Below are positions 1 through 8,553 of a stretch of DNA of 64,000 nt, in pieces. Each line of letters starts with the position of its first letter. Position 1 is the first letter of the stretch. The translations under genes and the position numbers were made by a program. The notes under the pieces were generated by a model. It did no database searches, was not told the origin of the DNA, and worked only from the letters and a program-made list of their open reading frames with translations. This DNA comes from Pseudomonadota bacterium (GTDB lineage Bacteria; Myxococcota_A; UBA796; SXON01), in NCBI GenBank assembly GCA_030685065.1, contig JAUXQH010000017.1, positions 93,429-157,428 on the forward strand, given 5' to 3'.

Positions 1-629
1 TCCTGGGGTGCTCGGCCGTCACCGCCGCGCTCCTGGGTGGGTGTGTCATGGCGGAGAAGCCGGGCGGGGACACCGGTACCCACACCGGCGATCGTGACAC
101 GGACACCGACGCGGGTGACACGGACGTAGGACCCGACTCCGGTGTCGACTCCGCCGATCCCGACACGAGTGACACGGACACCGCTCCGCTCGCCGGCGCC
201 CTCCACGTAGCGGGCACCTGGAAGGGCGAACCGTTCGTGGTGGACTGCACCGAGGCCGACGGTGACACCGTGTTCGTGCGCTATTGGAGCGACAGCCTCG
301 GGAACGTGGCAGGAACCCTCGGCTGTTACCGCGCGGAGGGGGCCCGGCCCTTCGTGGGCGTCACGTTCAGCAGCGGGAGGGAGGGCGAGTGGACGGCCCC
401 CGGGGCCGCGACGTGGAGGCTCGGGGACGCCTCGGGCGCGTGGTCGGAGGGCGCGGGGGACGGTGTCACGACCTCGTGGGGCCTCGCCTTCACCACGTTT
501 GCCCGCGTGGACGTGGAAACCTATTCGCTCGCGGGCACGCTGTCGGGGGAGTGGACCGCCTCCGATGGCGGCGGGAACGTCACGGGGACGTTCGACGCGC
601 TGATGCCGTGCAGCGGGGCGTGTCCGTGA
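1..629 (+). CDS. Lipoprotein of unknown function, 5' end outside window
   Basis: The reading frame is open to the left edge of the window and reads LGCSAVTAALLGGC before the first ATG at 48. The residues LLGGC form a lipobox, so the ATG at 48 lies just after the lipidated Cys and is not the start; the true start lies before base 1. After the Cys comes a linker of about 45 residues that is almost only Asp, Thr, Gly and Ser, a common spacer in deltaproteobacterial lipoproteins. A compact beta-rich C-terminal part of about 145 residues follows, with three or four Cys. I do not recognise the domain. Expected location is a membrane surface facing the periplasm or the outside. It converges on the lipoprotein gene ending at 646. 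Confidence 0.75.
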   Translation, partial: LGCSAVTAALLGGCVMAEKPGGDTGTHTGDRDTDTDAGDTDVGPDSGVDSADPDTSDTDTAPLAGALHVAGTWKGEPFVVDCTEADGDTVFVRYWSDSLGNVAGTLGCYRAEGARPFVGVTFSSGREGEWTAPGAATWRLGDASGAWSEGAGDGVTTSWGLAFTTFARVDVETYSLAGTLSGEWTASDGGGNVTGTFDALMPCSGACP

Positions 630-645
630 GAGCGGCGCGGGGCGG

Positions 646-1926
646 CTACTCGCAGCGCCGGTCGGTGATCGAGAGCGCGCCGATCTCGACGGTGCCCGGG
701 CCGCCGGTGGTCGCGGTGAAGCCGAGGTAGGCGGGGAAGGCCCAGGTCGCGTCGAGGTCCTCGGCGAGGACGCTCACGCCGTCGATGCTGACGCTCAATC
801 GCGGGGCGTCGACCGACACGGCGACCGTGTGCCACGCGCCGTCCGCGAGCGAGGGGGTGGCGGCGCACGCGGCCCACGTCGAGAGGTCGCCGTCGAACGT
901 GAAGGCAGCCAGCGGGCCGTCCACGCACCCCGGCGCCTCCCACATGGCGCTCGGGAACGCCAGCGACCAGCCGGGCAGCGCGGGGCCGCCGGTGCACGCC
1001 ACGCCGCCCCCGAAGCCGAGGCCACATCCGGACCCGCCGATCCAGGCGCTGCCCGCGTCGGCGTCGAGCGCGGTGAGCGAGAAGCCCGTGACGTCCCCGG
1101 TGATCCGCACGTCGAAGGAGGCCTCGACCGAGTCGGCGTTCACCAGGGCGAAGGCGTCGAAGCCGGCGCCCACGGCGGGGCCCGCCGCGTCCCCGAGGGT
1201 GAGGAGCCCGGCGGTGGCGTCGACCACCGCGGCGGACGCGACGAGCCAGGCGTCGGACACCAGCGCGTCGAACGTGAAGGGCCCCTCCTGGCAATAGAAC
1301 AGGGTGGCCTCGCCGACCGCGCCGCAGGCGTCCGTGGCGCGGAGGGCGATGGTCTGCGGGCCGCTCACGCGCTGCTCCGCGGGCCACTCGGTGCGGACGG
1401 TGCCGTCCGGCTCGGCCACCGGGGCGCCCACGGTGCCGGCGAGGCTCGACTGCCACTCCAGGGCGAGCGCGGCCGGGCCATCCTCGGTGTCGGACACCAC
1501 CCCGGAGAGCACGAAGTCGCCATCGGGCGGGATCCACTGATCCTCGTAGGGCGAGAGGATGATCGCGACCGGATGGATGTTTGCATCGGCGGTGATCGGG
1601 ACGGTGACGAGCGGATGCACCGGATCGTCGCTGGTGAAGATCACGAGCCCGGCCCCCGGCTCGATGGTGAAGGCGAGGGGGAGCGCCTCGCCCGGCTCGA
1701 GCACGAGCGGCAGGGCCGGCGCGGTGAGATCGACGCCGCCCTCGACCACGATGGACAGGAGCGTGAGCGCGGCCGCCCCCTCGTTGGTGACCGTGAGCGT
1801 GGCGGGCTCGCTGTCACACGCACCGGTGCGCGTGAGGGCGGCCGGGCTCACGGCGAGGTCGGGAAACCGCGGGGCCTCGAACGTGTACTCGACGCAGCCG
1901 GCGAGGAGGATCGGGGCGAGCACCAT
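646..1926 (-). CDS. Lipoprotein with ASH-like and LamG-like domains
   Basis: This 426-residue protein begins MVLAPILLAGC, a very short type II signal with Cys at 11. Residues 20-110 resemble a choice-of-anchor/ASH-type beta domain (SPAALTRTGACDSEPATLTV, LVIFTSDDPVHPLVTVPI), residues 115-200 an Ig-like segment, and residues 205-420 a legume-lectin/LamG-like concanavalin fold (WIGGSGCGLGFGGGVACTGG, DGAWHTVAVSVD). Such proteins usually bind carbohydrate or protein partners at the cell surface; the ligand is unknown. No start codon exists in frame upstream for at least ten codons and there is no Shine-Dalgarno. A TATCCT box lies six bases before the ATG, so the mRNA is probably leaderless. It is divergent from the CotH gene at 2031. 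Confidence 0.8.
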   Translation of the reverse strand: MVLAPILLAGCVEYTFEAPRFPDLAVSPAALTRTGACDSEPATLTVTNEGAAALTLLSIVVEGGVDLTAPALPLVLEPGEALPLAFTIEPGAGLVIFTSDDPVHPLVTVPITADANIHPVAIILSPYEDQWIPPDGDFVLSGVVSDTEDGPAALALEWQSSLAGTVGAPVAEPDGTVRTEWPAEQRVSGPQTIALRATDACGAVGEATLFYCQEGPFTFDALVSDAWLVASAAVVDATAGLLTLGDAAGPAVGAGFDAFALVNADSVEASFDVRITGDVTGFSLTALDADAGSAWIGGSGCGLGFGGGVACTGGPALPGWSLAFPSAMWEAPGCVDGPLAAFTFDGDLSTWAACAATPSLADGAWHTVAVSVDAPRLSVSIDGVSVLAEDLDATWAFPAYLGFTATTGGPGTVEIGALSITDRRCE

Positions 1927-1932
1927 GCGCGG

Positions 1933-1938
1933 AGGATA
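1933..1938 (-). promoter_or_regulatory. Candidate -10 box, leaderless start
   Basis: TATCCT on the minus strand, followed by CCGCGC and then the ATG at 1926. The six-base distance would place transcription initiation at or next to the start codon. No clear -35 is seen. Confidence 0.45.
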
Positions 1939-2030
1939 GCCGACCGGGTCTGCCCGTGGGGGCCCGCCGAGGGGGCGCGCGGCAGCCTCTGGCTCCTCGA
2001 CGCGGCCCCGGCGCTTAGCTTCTGCTTGTC

Positions 2031-3584
2031 ATGCTCTACCTGCTGGCTTGTCTCGCTCCGCCCGGGGGGGAGGAGGGAGAAGCGCGCGCCGTTCGCGGCG
2101 CAAACCACGTGGTCCTGAACGAGGTCGTGGTCCGGAACCAATCCACCTGGGATGACGGGAGCGTACGCTTTCCGGATTGGGTCGAGCTCTACAACACGGG
2201 CAAGACCCCTGTTGCGGTGCCGGATCTGACGCTCAGTGACGGGCTGGGGATCTGGCGGGGGGAGGGCGTGCTGCGGCCTGGAGAGCGCCTGCTCGTCCCG
2301 CTGGGAGACGACGCGCCGTTTCAACTCGGCGCGGATGAAACCCTGACCCTATCGGACGGAACCGGCGTGCTCGACCGCCTCTCGCTCGGCGATCCGCGCC
2401 CCGACGTGGCGTGGGCGCGGCACCCGGACGGCGGCTCCTGGGCGGAGACGCTCTGGGCAACGCCGGAGTCGCCCAACCCCGACGCCCCGAGTGACACATT
2501 GGATGCGAGCGATTTGGCGTTCGGGCCCGGCGTGCTGCACACCGCCGCCATCGAGCTCTCCGCCGACGCCGTGGCGAGCCTCGAGGTGGACCGGCTCGCG
2601 TGGGTGGAGGGGGCCGTGACGTTGGATGGGCTGCGCTACGCGCCCGTGGCGGTGCGTCTGAAGTCCTCGTTCGGATCCAGCCGCGAGATCGGCGAGAAGC
2701 CGGGCTGGAAGATCGACCTGGACGAATTCGCCGACCTCCGGTGGCGCGGCCAGAAGAAGCTCACGCTGAACAACCTCGTACAGGACGAGACGTACCTTCG
2801 CGAGCACCTCACCTACACGTTTTTCCGGGCCATGGGCGTGCCCGCGCCGCGCGTCGGGTGGATGACGGTCACGCTCAACGGAGAGCCGTACGGCATCTCG
2901 TTGTTGGTGGAGTCCGTCGATGACACCTTTCTGGAGCGTTGGTACGAGGACCCGACCGGGGCCCTCTACGAGGGCTCGCGCGGCGACGACCTGGTTCCCG
3001 GGGACGAAGGGGCCTTCGAATACGACGAGGGGCCGGACCCCGACGATCGCGCCGACCTCACCGCGGTCATCGACGTGCTCCAGCGCCCACCGGACGACTC
3101 CGGCCTCGCGCAGCTCGAGGCGCTCTTCGACGTAGAGCAGCTGCTCACGTACCTGGCCACCGAGAGCCTCGCCCTGCATTGGGACGGCTACAAGAACACC
3201 AACAACTATCGCCTGTACCACGACCCCCAGACCGGCCGCTTCGACATGTTGCCGTGGGGCACCGACAACACGTTCGACGTGGTGGCGCTGGACCCCTGGG
3301 GTGGGCATGGCAAGCTCGTCCGCTGGTGTGTCGCCCTCGAGGCCTGCCGAATTCGATACGACACCCGCTTGGTCGAGGTGGCCGATCAGCTCGACACGCT
3401 CGGCCTCGTGGAGGAGACCCTGCGGGTAGACGCCTGGCTGCGGCCCGCGATCGAGCATGACCGCAAGCGGGAGTTCGGGATGCCGGAGCACGACATCGAG
3501 GTCGGGCAGACGCTGGAGCGGCTCGAGGCCTGGCCGGAGGAGGTGCGGGTGTTGGTGGATGCTGGGTGGGTGCCGCGGCGGTAG
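2031..3584 (+). CDS. Lamin-tail domain and CotH-kinase family lipoprotein
   Basis: A 517-residue protein. The signal is only MLYLLAC (Cys 7); an in-frame TAG at 2016 excludes a longer one. Residues 25-120 form a lamin-tail domain (HVVLNEVVV, DWVELYNTGKTPVAV). Residues 165-500 are a CotH-type domain: PVAVRLKSSFGSSREIG, LNNLVQDETYLREHL, then KNTNNY at 388-393 and PWGTDNTF with Asp 412. CotH proteins are atypical kinases first known from Bacillus spore coats; in bacteria of this kind they are secreted with lamin-tail domains and their substrate is unknown. The usual WDxD metal motif reads WGTD here. It converges on the sulfatase gene, 30 bases downstream. A larger relative lies at 30651-35432. 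Confidence 0.87.
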   Translation: MLYLLACLAPPGGEEGEARAVRGANHVVLNEVVVRNQSTWDDGSVRFPDWVELYNTGKTPVAVPDLTLSDGLGIWRGEGVLRPGERLLVPLGDDAPFQLGADETLTLSDGTGVLDRLSLGDPRPDVAWARHPDGGSWAETLWATPESPNPDAPSDTLDASDLAFGPGVLHTAAIELSADAVASLEVDRLAWVEGAVTLDGLRYAPVAVRLKSSFGSSREIGEKPGWKIDLDEFADLRWRGQKKLTLNNLVQDETYLREHLTYTFFRAMGVPAPRVGWMTVTLNGEPYGISLLVESVDDTFLERWYEDPTGALYEGSRGDDLVPGDEGAFEYDEGPDPDDRADLTAVIDVLQRPPDDSGLAQLEALFDVEQLLTYLATESLALHWDGYKNTNNYRLYHDPQTGRFDMLPWGTDNTFDVVALDPWGGHGKLVRWCVALEACRIRYDTRLVEVADQLDTLGLVEETLRVDAWLRPAIEHDRKREFGMPEHDIEVGQTLERLEAWPEEVRVLVDAGWVPRR

Positions 3585-3614
3585 CCAGTCGAAGGCGGCG
3601 CGGACCCCGCGTGG

Positions 3615-5654
3615 TCAGCGCACGCGCTCGAGCTCCGCGAGCGCGCGGCGGGATGCGCTGGCGGGGGGAAAGCGGCGGATCTCCTCGGCGAAGGCGGCCT
3701 GCGCCCCCGCCGTGTCGCCCTGGGCGCGGAGCGTGACGCCGAGCGCGTGATGCACGAACGGCTGGTTGGGTTGCTGCCGGATCGCCGCGTCGAGGAGCGG
3801 CCGGGCGCCGGTGGTGTCACCGGTCAGCGCCCGCGCCACGCCGTCCAACCCGAGCACGATGCCCGAGTCGGGCAGGTGGGTGCGCGCCGTCGCGACCGCG
3901 GCGGTGAGGGCAGGGAGATCCTCGAGCATCAGCAGGGTCTGGAGCCAGGTCTCGGTGGACGCGGCGGACGTCGGATCGCGCGCGACCGCTTCTCCGAGCA
4001 GCAGCACGGCCTCTTCCGGCTTGCCGAGCTGCAGCTTCAGGAGGCCGAGCAGGTGCTTCGTCTGCGAGGTGGGGCGCGCCGCGTCGACCTTCGAGGTGAC
4101 GTCCCACGCGGCCGCGGGATCCCCCGTGCGCCACAGGATCGCGGCGAGGAGCATCTGGGTCTCCACCAGACCAGGGTCGGCGGCGACGGCGGCCTCCGCT
4201 GTCTTGCGCGCGGTGACCAGGTCCCCCGCGCGGTAGGCGGTGCGGGCCTTCTCCACCTCGGCCAGCACCGGGAGGCGATCGACCGGATCGGGCAGCCCCG
4301 CGAGGGGCGCGCCTGCCGCGTCGCGACCCGATTCGCTCTGCCCCGAGAGGTAGCCGAGCGCCTCCAACATCGCGGCCCGATCGGCGCTCCCGGCGTCCGT
4401 GCTCGCGGCGGGCCCGGGCGCGTGGGCGGCCAGGACGGGCGTCATGGCGGCCTGGAGCGTGGCGAGGCGTGCCTTGTGGGGGGCGAGGGCGGACGCGTCC
4501 GCCGCCGACGCACCGGACGCGGCGAGATCGGTTGCCTGCGCGCGGTCGGCGCGGGTGTAGAGCTCGGGGGTGGTGGAGTCGAGGAGGGTGTGGGTGGGCG
4601 TGACGAGCAGGTACTGGGGCGCCCAGCCGAAGTGGCGCCACGCGTAGAGGCTCTCGGCGTACACGGCGCGCTCCGAAGGCTCGCCCTTCCCACCGCCCAA
4701 CATCCCGAGGAGGTCCTGCCCATCCAGTCCGGCGGGCACGGGAAGCCCGAGGGCGCCGAGCACCGTCGGCATCACGTCGACCAGGCTGACATTGGCGTCG
4801 ATGACAGAGCCGCCCTCCGGCACCCAACGTGTGCCGGTGGGCGGCCGCACCAGCAGCGGCACCCGGGTGGCGCCCTCGTAGAGCAACACGCCGTGCGTCG
4901 CCTCGCCGTGTTCACCGAGCGACTCGCCGTGGTCCGCGACCGCGATCACCCAGGTGTCCTCGAGGGCGCCGGCCTGTTCGAGCCCGCGCAACAGCTCGCC
5001 CACCTGGGCGTCCACCCACGCGACCTCGCCCGCGTAGGGACGATCGGCGTAGGTCGTGGCGTAGGGCTCGGGCGGCCGGTAGGGATCGTGCGCGTCGTAC
5101 AGGTGGACCCAACCAAACCAAGGGGTCTTCGCCTCGATGCGGGGGCGGAGCCACGAGAGCGCCTCGCGGACCACGCTGTCGGCCCGGCGCTCGACCGCCC
5201 ACCGTCGCGCGCCGTTGCCGCCGGGCCCCATCTGGTCGAAAAAGGCGTCGAACCCCTGTTGAAATCCCCAGTGGTGCGAGGTGACCTCGGCGCCCACCGA
5301 CGCCATCGTCGCGTACCCGCCGGCCTTCAACACCTCGGCGAGCGTGTTCGCGTCGTCACCCAAGAAGAGCTCGCCGTTGTCGCGAACCCCGTGACGGGGC
5401 GGCCAGAGCCCCGTGAAGATCGAGGCATGCGCCGGGATGGTCAGCGGGGTGACCGTGTAGGCGGAGTCGAAGCGCGCGCCCTCGCGGGCGAGGCGGTCGA
5501 GGTTGGGCGTGGGGGCCCCCTGGCTCGCGGAGCCAGGGCCGCGGTAGGTGCCCAGGGCGTCCGCCCGCAGGGTGTCGAGCGTGACGAGGAGCACGTTGGC
5601 GCCCGGCGTGGGCGCGGGGACGGGCGGCGTGCAGGCGAGCAGGGCGAGGAGCAC
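3615..5654 (-). CDS. Sulfatase-fold hydrolase with C-terminal TPR repeats
   Basis: A 679-residue protein starting at GTG with signal MLLALLAC (Cys 8). An in-frame TAG four codons upstream fixes this start. Residues 20-330 are an alkaline-phosphatase/sulfatase fold: LLVTLDTLRADALG provides the first metal-binding Asp, TIPAHASIFTG is the nucleophile loop, and VADHGESLGEHGE is the second metal site. Residues 440-679 hold tandem TPR-like repeats (AEVEKARTAYRAGDLVTA and successors). The nucleophile position is Thr, not the Cys or Ser needed for formylglycine, so it may be a phosphohydrolase or transferase instead of a true sulfatase. TAGACC lies six bases before the GTG. It follows the unrecognised gene at 5678 by 23 bases. 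Confidence 0.85.
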   Translation of the reverse strand: MLLALLACTPPVPAPTPGANVLLVTLDTLRADALGTYRGPGSASQGAPTPNLDRLAREGARFDSAYTVTPLTIPAHASIFTGLWPPRHGVRDNGELFLGDDANTLAEVLKAGGYATMASVGAEVTSHHWGFQQGFDAFFDQMGPGGNGARRWAVERRADSVVREALSWLRPRIEAKTPWFGWVHLYDAHDPYRPPEPYATTYADRPYAGEVAWVDAQVGELLRGLEQAGALEDTWVIAVADHGESLGEHGEATHGVLLYEGATRVPLLVRPPTGTRWVPEGGSVIDANVSLVDVMPTVLGALGLPVPAGLDGQDLLGMLGGGKGEPSERAVYAESLYAWRHFGWAPQYLLVTPTHTLLDSTTPELYTRADRAQATDLAASGASAADASALAPHKARLATLQAAMTPVLAAHAPGPAASTDAGSADRAAMLEALGYLSGQSESGRDAAGAPLAGLPDPVDRLPVLAEVEKARTAYRAGDLVTARKTAEAAVAADPGLVETQMLLAAILWRTGDPAAAWDVTSKVDAARPTSQTKHLLGLLKLQLGKPEEAVLLLGEAVARDPTSAASTETWLQTLLMLEDLPALTAAVATARTHLPDSGIVLGLDGVARALTGDTTGARPLLDAAIRQQPNQPFVHHALGVTLRAQGDTAGAQAAFAEEIRRFPPASASRRALAELERVR

Positions 5655-5660
5655 GGTCGG

Positions 5661-5666
5661 GGTCTA
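5661..5666 (-). promoter_or_regulatory. Candidate -10 box, leaderless start
   Basis: TAGACC on the minus strand, then six bases (CCGACC), then the GTG at 5654. Its first three bases are also the in-frame stop that rules out an upstream start. Confidence 0.35.
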
Positions 5667-5677
5667 TCCCGAGGGCG

Positions 5678-6532
5678 TCAGGCGACGACGCCGCCGCGCG
5701 CGCGCAAGACGCCGGCTTCGGCGGCCAGCCGGCCCCCGAGGTAGCGGTAGACGGGCATCACGTCCGCGCCGGTGGCCACGAGCCCGGCCACCTTGTCGCC
5801 GACGTTCATGGCGCCGGGGAGGAAGTCACCCGCGGCCTTCGCGACGCGCTCGACGTGGGGCCAGGCGGCGTCGACAGCCGTGCGGATCGGCCCGATGAGC
5901 GCGGTGAGCGCGCTCTGCACGCCGCCGAGGTCCCGCCCGCCGGCCAGCGACGAGAGCCGGGTGAATTGGGCGGCGCCGTGCTTCTCGAACAGGTCGTCCA
6001 CCACCTTGCCGCCGCCGGAGATCGCGTTGTCCGCGAAGGGGAGGGCGATCTCGACCGACGCATACCAGGCGATCAGGGCGCGCCCGGCGGGCATGTTCGC
6101 GAAGGCGGCGGCGCGGCCGGCGATGGGGCCGTCCGACGCTTTCCAGGCGAGGTACGCGAGCGCGAAGCCCTTGAGCACCGCGTCGTTCCGCTGCTGGATG
6201 TCGGTGTCGAGCGCGTCGGTACGCGACTCTGCCTTTCCGAACAGGAACCGAAATGCCGTGCTGATTCCGGACACGACGGCGTAGCCCTTGTCGCCCGTGT
6301 CGACGAGGCCGGACATCCAGAGGATGTCGGCCGAGGCATCGTCATCGAGGCGCGCGGTCGCGTTCGGCATGTCGGCGGCGGTGCCCCCGAGCGCGGCGAC
6401 GACGCTGGCGAGCGCGGGGTAGGGCGGCAGCGGATCGATGCCCGGGAGCGCGGTGAACACGGCGTCCACCAGGCGCGGCGTGGCGTCGGTGGGCGAGAAT
6501 TCGGCGAGGCGGGCGAGGACGGTGTCGGACAT
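5678..6532 (-). CDS. Protein of unknown function, alpha-helical
   Basis: A 284-residue protein without signal peptide. I chose the ATG at 6532 (MSDTVLARLAEFSP) over the one 14 codons upstream because GGAG sits six bases before it. The sequence is rich in Ala and predicted helices. One weakly hydrophobic stretch (GYAVVSGISTAFRFLFGK) and a long amphipathic middle part are the only notable parts; I see no catalytic motif or known domain. It is probably cytoplasmic. It lies between two exported-protein genes on the same strand, 23 bases ahead of the sulfatase gene, which may mean co-transcription, but no function can be inferred from the context. Confidence 0.72.
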   Translation of the reverse strand: MSDTVLARLAEFSPTDATPRLVDAVFTALPGIDPLPPYPALASVVAALGGTAADMPNATARLDDDASADILWMSGLVDTGDKGYAVVSGISTAFRFLFGKAESRTDALDTDIQQRNDAVLKGFALAYLAWKASDGPIAGRAAAFANMPAGRALIAWYASVEIALPFADNAISGGGKVVDDLFEKHGAAQFTRLSSLAGGRDLGGVQSALTALIGPIRTAVDAAWPHVERVAKAAGDFLPGAMNVGDKVAGLVATGADVMPVYRYLGGRLAAEAGVLRARGGVVA

Positions 6533-6601
6533 GGGGGGCTCCAGCCTCGGCGAGGCGGTTCGGTGGCGCTCCAACCTATCCCGCCTCCGTGCGAGGCCCC
6601 G

Positions 6602-7807
6602 CTACGGCACCGAGAAATTGAGCCGCAACCACGCTTCCCCGAGGCTCTGGCAGTCGGTGTTCCACCAGATCCAGGTGGCGCCGAGCTCGTAGAAGGGTTG
6701 AGGCGCGGTGCCCCAGATGGAGGTGTTCGCGCACACCGCGGGGATGTACCAGGCGCTGTCGTCGAAGCTCGGTTCGGTCCAGCCGGAGGGCGGCGTGACA
6801 TCCAGCATGGTCCAGTTGGAGGGGCCACTCACGAACCGCACCGTGCCCTCGATCGTCACCACGGCGATGACCCCCGCGATCGCCGCGGCGGTGTCCGTCG
6901 CGTAGAGGGACAGCGCATGATCGCCGCACGCGAGCTCCCACTCCAGCGTGTCGAATTGGTTCCAGGCGTTCTGGTTGGGCGCGGTGAACTCGGCGCCGTC
7001 GATCCAACCCCGCCACGCGTCGTCCGCCGTGAGGAACACCTGCACCGTCTGGGTGAAGCCCTCGCACGGATCGTACACCTCGCCGTTTCCGAACTGTTGG
7101 GCGCCCGTGCTCGGCCGATCCGGGTCGTTCGAGGAGAGCGAGAAGCTGCCCTCGTCCCCGCCGTCCCCGCTGGGGGCGTATTGCACGACGACGTCGATCG
7201 ACGCGCCGGGCGGAAGCTGCGCGGGCAACGCGCCGAGATCTCCGGCGTCGATGATGCCGAGGTCGGTGTCGGTCGCGGCGTAGGTCCACTCGTCGATGGT
7301 GAGGAGGCCGGCGCCGACATTGGAGACGGTCACCGTGGTCGTGGCGGTCGAGCCCACCTGTACGGTGCCGAAGTCGTAGGTGGCGGGCTCCACCAGGATC
7401 TCGCCGTAGGGCACGACCCCGCTGATTGGCACGGAGACCTGGGCCTCGTCGGGGTCATCGGAGTCGATGAGCAGCTGGTTGCTCATCGCGCCGGGGCCGT
7501 CGGGGGTCCAGGTCACCACCACGTCGACCTCGTTGCCGGGCCGCACGGGCGGGCTCGGCAGGGCGGTCCAGCTCACGGCCCCCGTCGCGACCGCGAGCGA
7601 CAAGCGGTCGAGCTGCAGCCCGGTGGTCCCGACGTTCCCGATGGTGAGGGTCGCGACGCCCTCGCCGTTCCATGCCACCTCGCCGAAATCGATCGACTCG
7701 GGCGTGACGACGATGTCGGGGCCGCCCTCGTCGATGACCTCCGGGACATCCCCGTCCTTCGCGATGAACTCGTTCTCGGAGCAGGCGGCCAGGAGGAGGA
7801 AGAGCAT
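6602..7807 (-). CDS. Lipoprotein with tandem ASH-type (choice-of-anchor D) domains
   Basis: A 401-residue protein with signal MLFLLLAAC (Cys 9). Two repeats of about 100 residues follow, each beginning VTPESIDFGEVAWNGEG or VEPATYDFGTVQVGST and containing LTIGNVGTTGLQLDRL or VTVSNVGAGLLTID and a late DSDDPDEAQVSVPISG. This is the ASH/HYDIN-like immunoglobulin fold seen in many myxobacterial surface proteins. Residues 240-401 form a separate beta-rich domain with several Trp (SNWTMLDVTPPSGWTEPSF), perhaps a galactose-binding-like fold. Likely anchored in the outer membrane; binding partner unknown. TATACT ends six bases before the ATG, no Shine-Dalgarno is present and no upstream in-frame start exists. 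Confidence 0.82.
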   Translation of the reverse strand: MLFLLLAACSENEFIAKDGDVPEVIDEGGPDIVVTPESIDFGEVAWNGEGVATLTIGNVGTTGLQLDRLSLAVATGAVSWTALPSPPVRPGNEVDVVVTWTPDGPGAMSNQLLIDSDDPDEAQVSVPISGVVPYGEILVEPATYDFGTVQVGSTATTTVTVSNVGAGLLTIDEWTYAATDTDLGIIDAGDLGALPAQLPPGASIDVVVQYAPSGDGGDEGSFSLSSNDPDRPSTGAQQFGNGEVYDPCEGFTQTVQVFLTADDAWRGWIDGAEFTAPNQNAWNQFDTLEWELACGDHALSLYATDTAAAIAGVIAVVTIEGTVRFVSGPSNWTMLDVTPPSGWTEPSFDDSAWYIPAVCANTSIWGTAPQPFYELGATWIWWNTDCQSLGEAWLRLNFSVP

Positions 7808-7813
7808 CGGCGG

Positions 7814-7819
7814 AGTATA
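7814..7819 (-). promoter_or_regulatory. Candidate -10 box, leaderless start
   Basis: TATACT on the minus strand, the best match to the sigma-70 -10 consensus in the window, followed by CCGCCG and the ATG at 7807. The -35 region is weak (TAGGAC at 17-base spacing). Confidence 0.5.
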
Positions 7820-7839
7820 GCGGAGCGGAGGCGGATGTC

Positions 7840-8553
7840 CTACGCGCGGACAAGCCGGGCGCGAGCCTCGAGGACCACCGCCAGCTGGTCCCGGATCGCC
7901 GCCTCCGCGCGCGCCCCCCCGTGGTGGGCGAGCACGCCCCGGAGCCTCGCTTCGTCCTCGTCCAGCCGCCCGGCCAACGCCCCGAGGTCCCGATGGACGC
8001 GCGGCGCGCCGTAGGTGAGGTCGACCGTGTCGAGGCGCGCGGCCTCCGCACCGCTGCTCCCCCCGCCCTCGATCCGCCTGTCCACCGCGGCGAGGACCAC
8101 GAACCGTCGCTCGCGGTCGGTCACCAGCACCTCGGTCTCGATTCCCCAGCCGTTCGCGTCGAGCCAGGCGCGCAGCGCGTCGTCCCCGATGTTGGGTTGG
8201 AGCACGAGGTGGTCCGCCCCGGCCGCCCGGGCGCCCGCGACGATGCGCGCGATGAGCGGCCCGCCCATCCCCGCGACGGTGATGGTGCCGATGTCGTGGA
8301 GGCCCTCACACCCGGACGCGAGGCGGAATTCGAGCGCCGCGCCGAGGCCGAGCGTGGCGCCCAGCGCCTGGGCCACCGCCAGCGGCGCCGGCTTGTTGTC
8401 CACGCACACCGCGCGCGGCACCCGCCCGCTCTGCACGAGGTACGCGGGAAGCTGGCCGTGGTCGGTGCCGATGTCGGCCATCGGCACACCCTCTGGGACC
8501 AGGGCGGCCACGGCCGCGAGCCGCGCGGAGAGCGCTGCGAAGGCCCTAGGCAG
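7840..8553 (-). CDS. trmK: TrmK-family tRNA (adenine22-N1)-methyltransferase
   Basis: About 237 residues if started at CTG 8553. It transfers a methyl group from S-adenosylmethionine to N1 of adenine 22 in tRNA. The family pattern is plain: [20 protein letters not shown] with DHGQLP (motif I), [16 protein letters not shown] (catalytic GMGG), [19 protein letters not shown] and [10 protein letters not shown]-terminal helical tail ends at 7840. No ATG, GTG or TTG lies in frame before the conserved N-terminal helix ALSARL; the CTG at 8553 is the best fit and overlaps the last codons and stop of pckG, suggesting coupling. A GTG at 8511 would delete the conserved helix. The family is best known from Gram-positive bacteria. 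Confidence 0.8.
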   Translation of the reverse strand: MPRAFAALSARLAAVAALVPEGVPMADIGTDHGQLPAYLVQSGRVPRAVCVDNKPAPLAVAQALGATLGLGAALEFRLASGCEGLHDIGTITVAGMGGPLIARIVAGARAAGADHLVLQPNIGDDALRAWLDANGWGIETEVLVTDRERRFVVLAAVDRRIEGGGSSGAEAARLDTVDLTYGAPRVHRDLGALAGRLDEDEARLRGVLAHHGGARAEAAIRDQLAVVLEARARLVRA

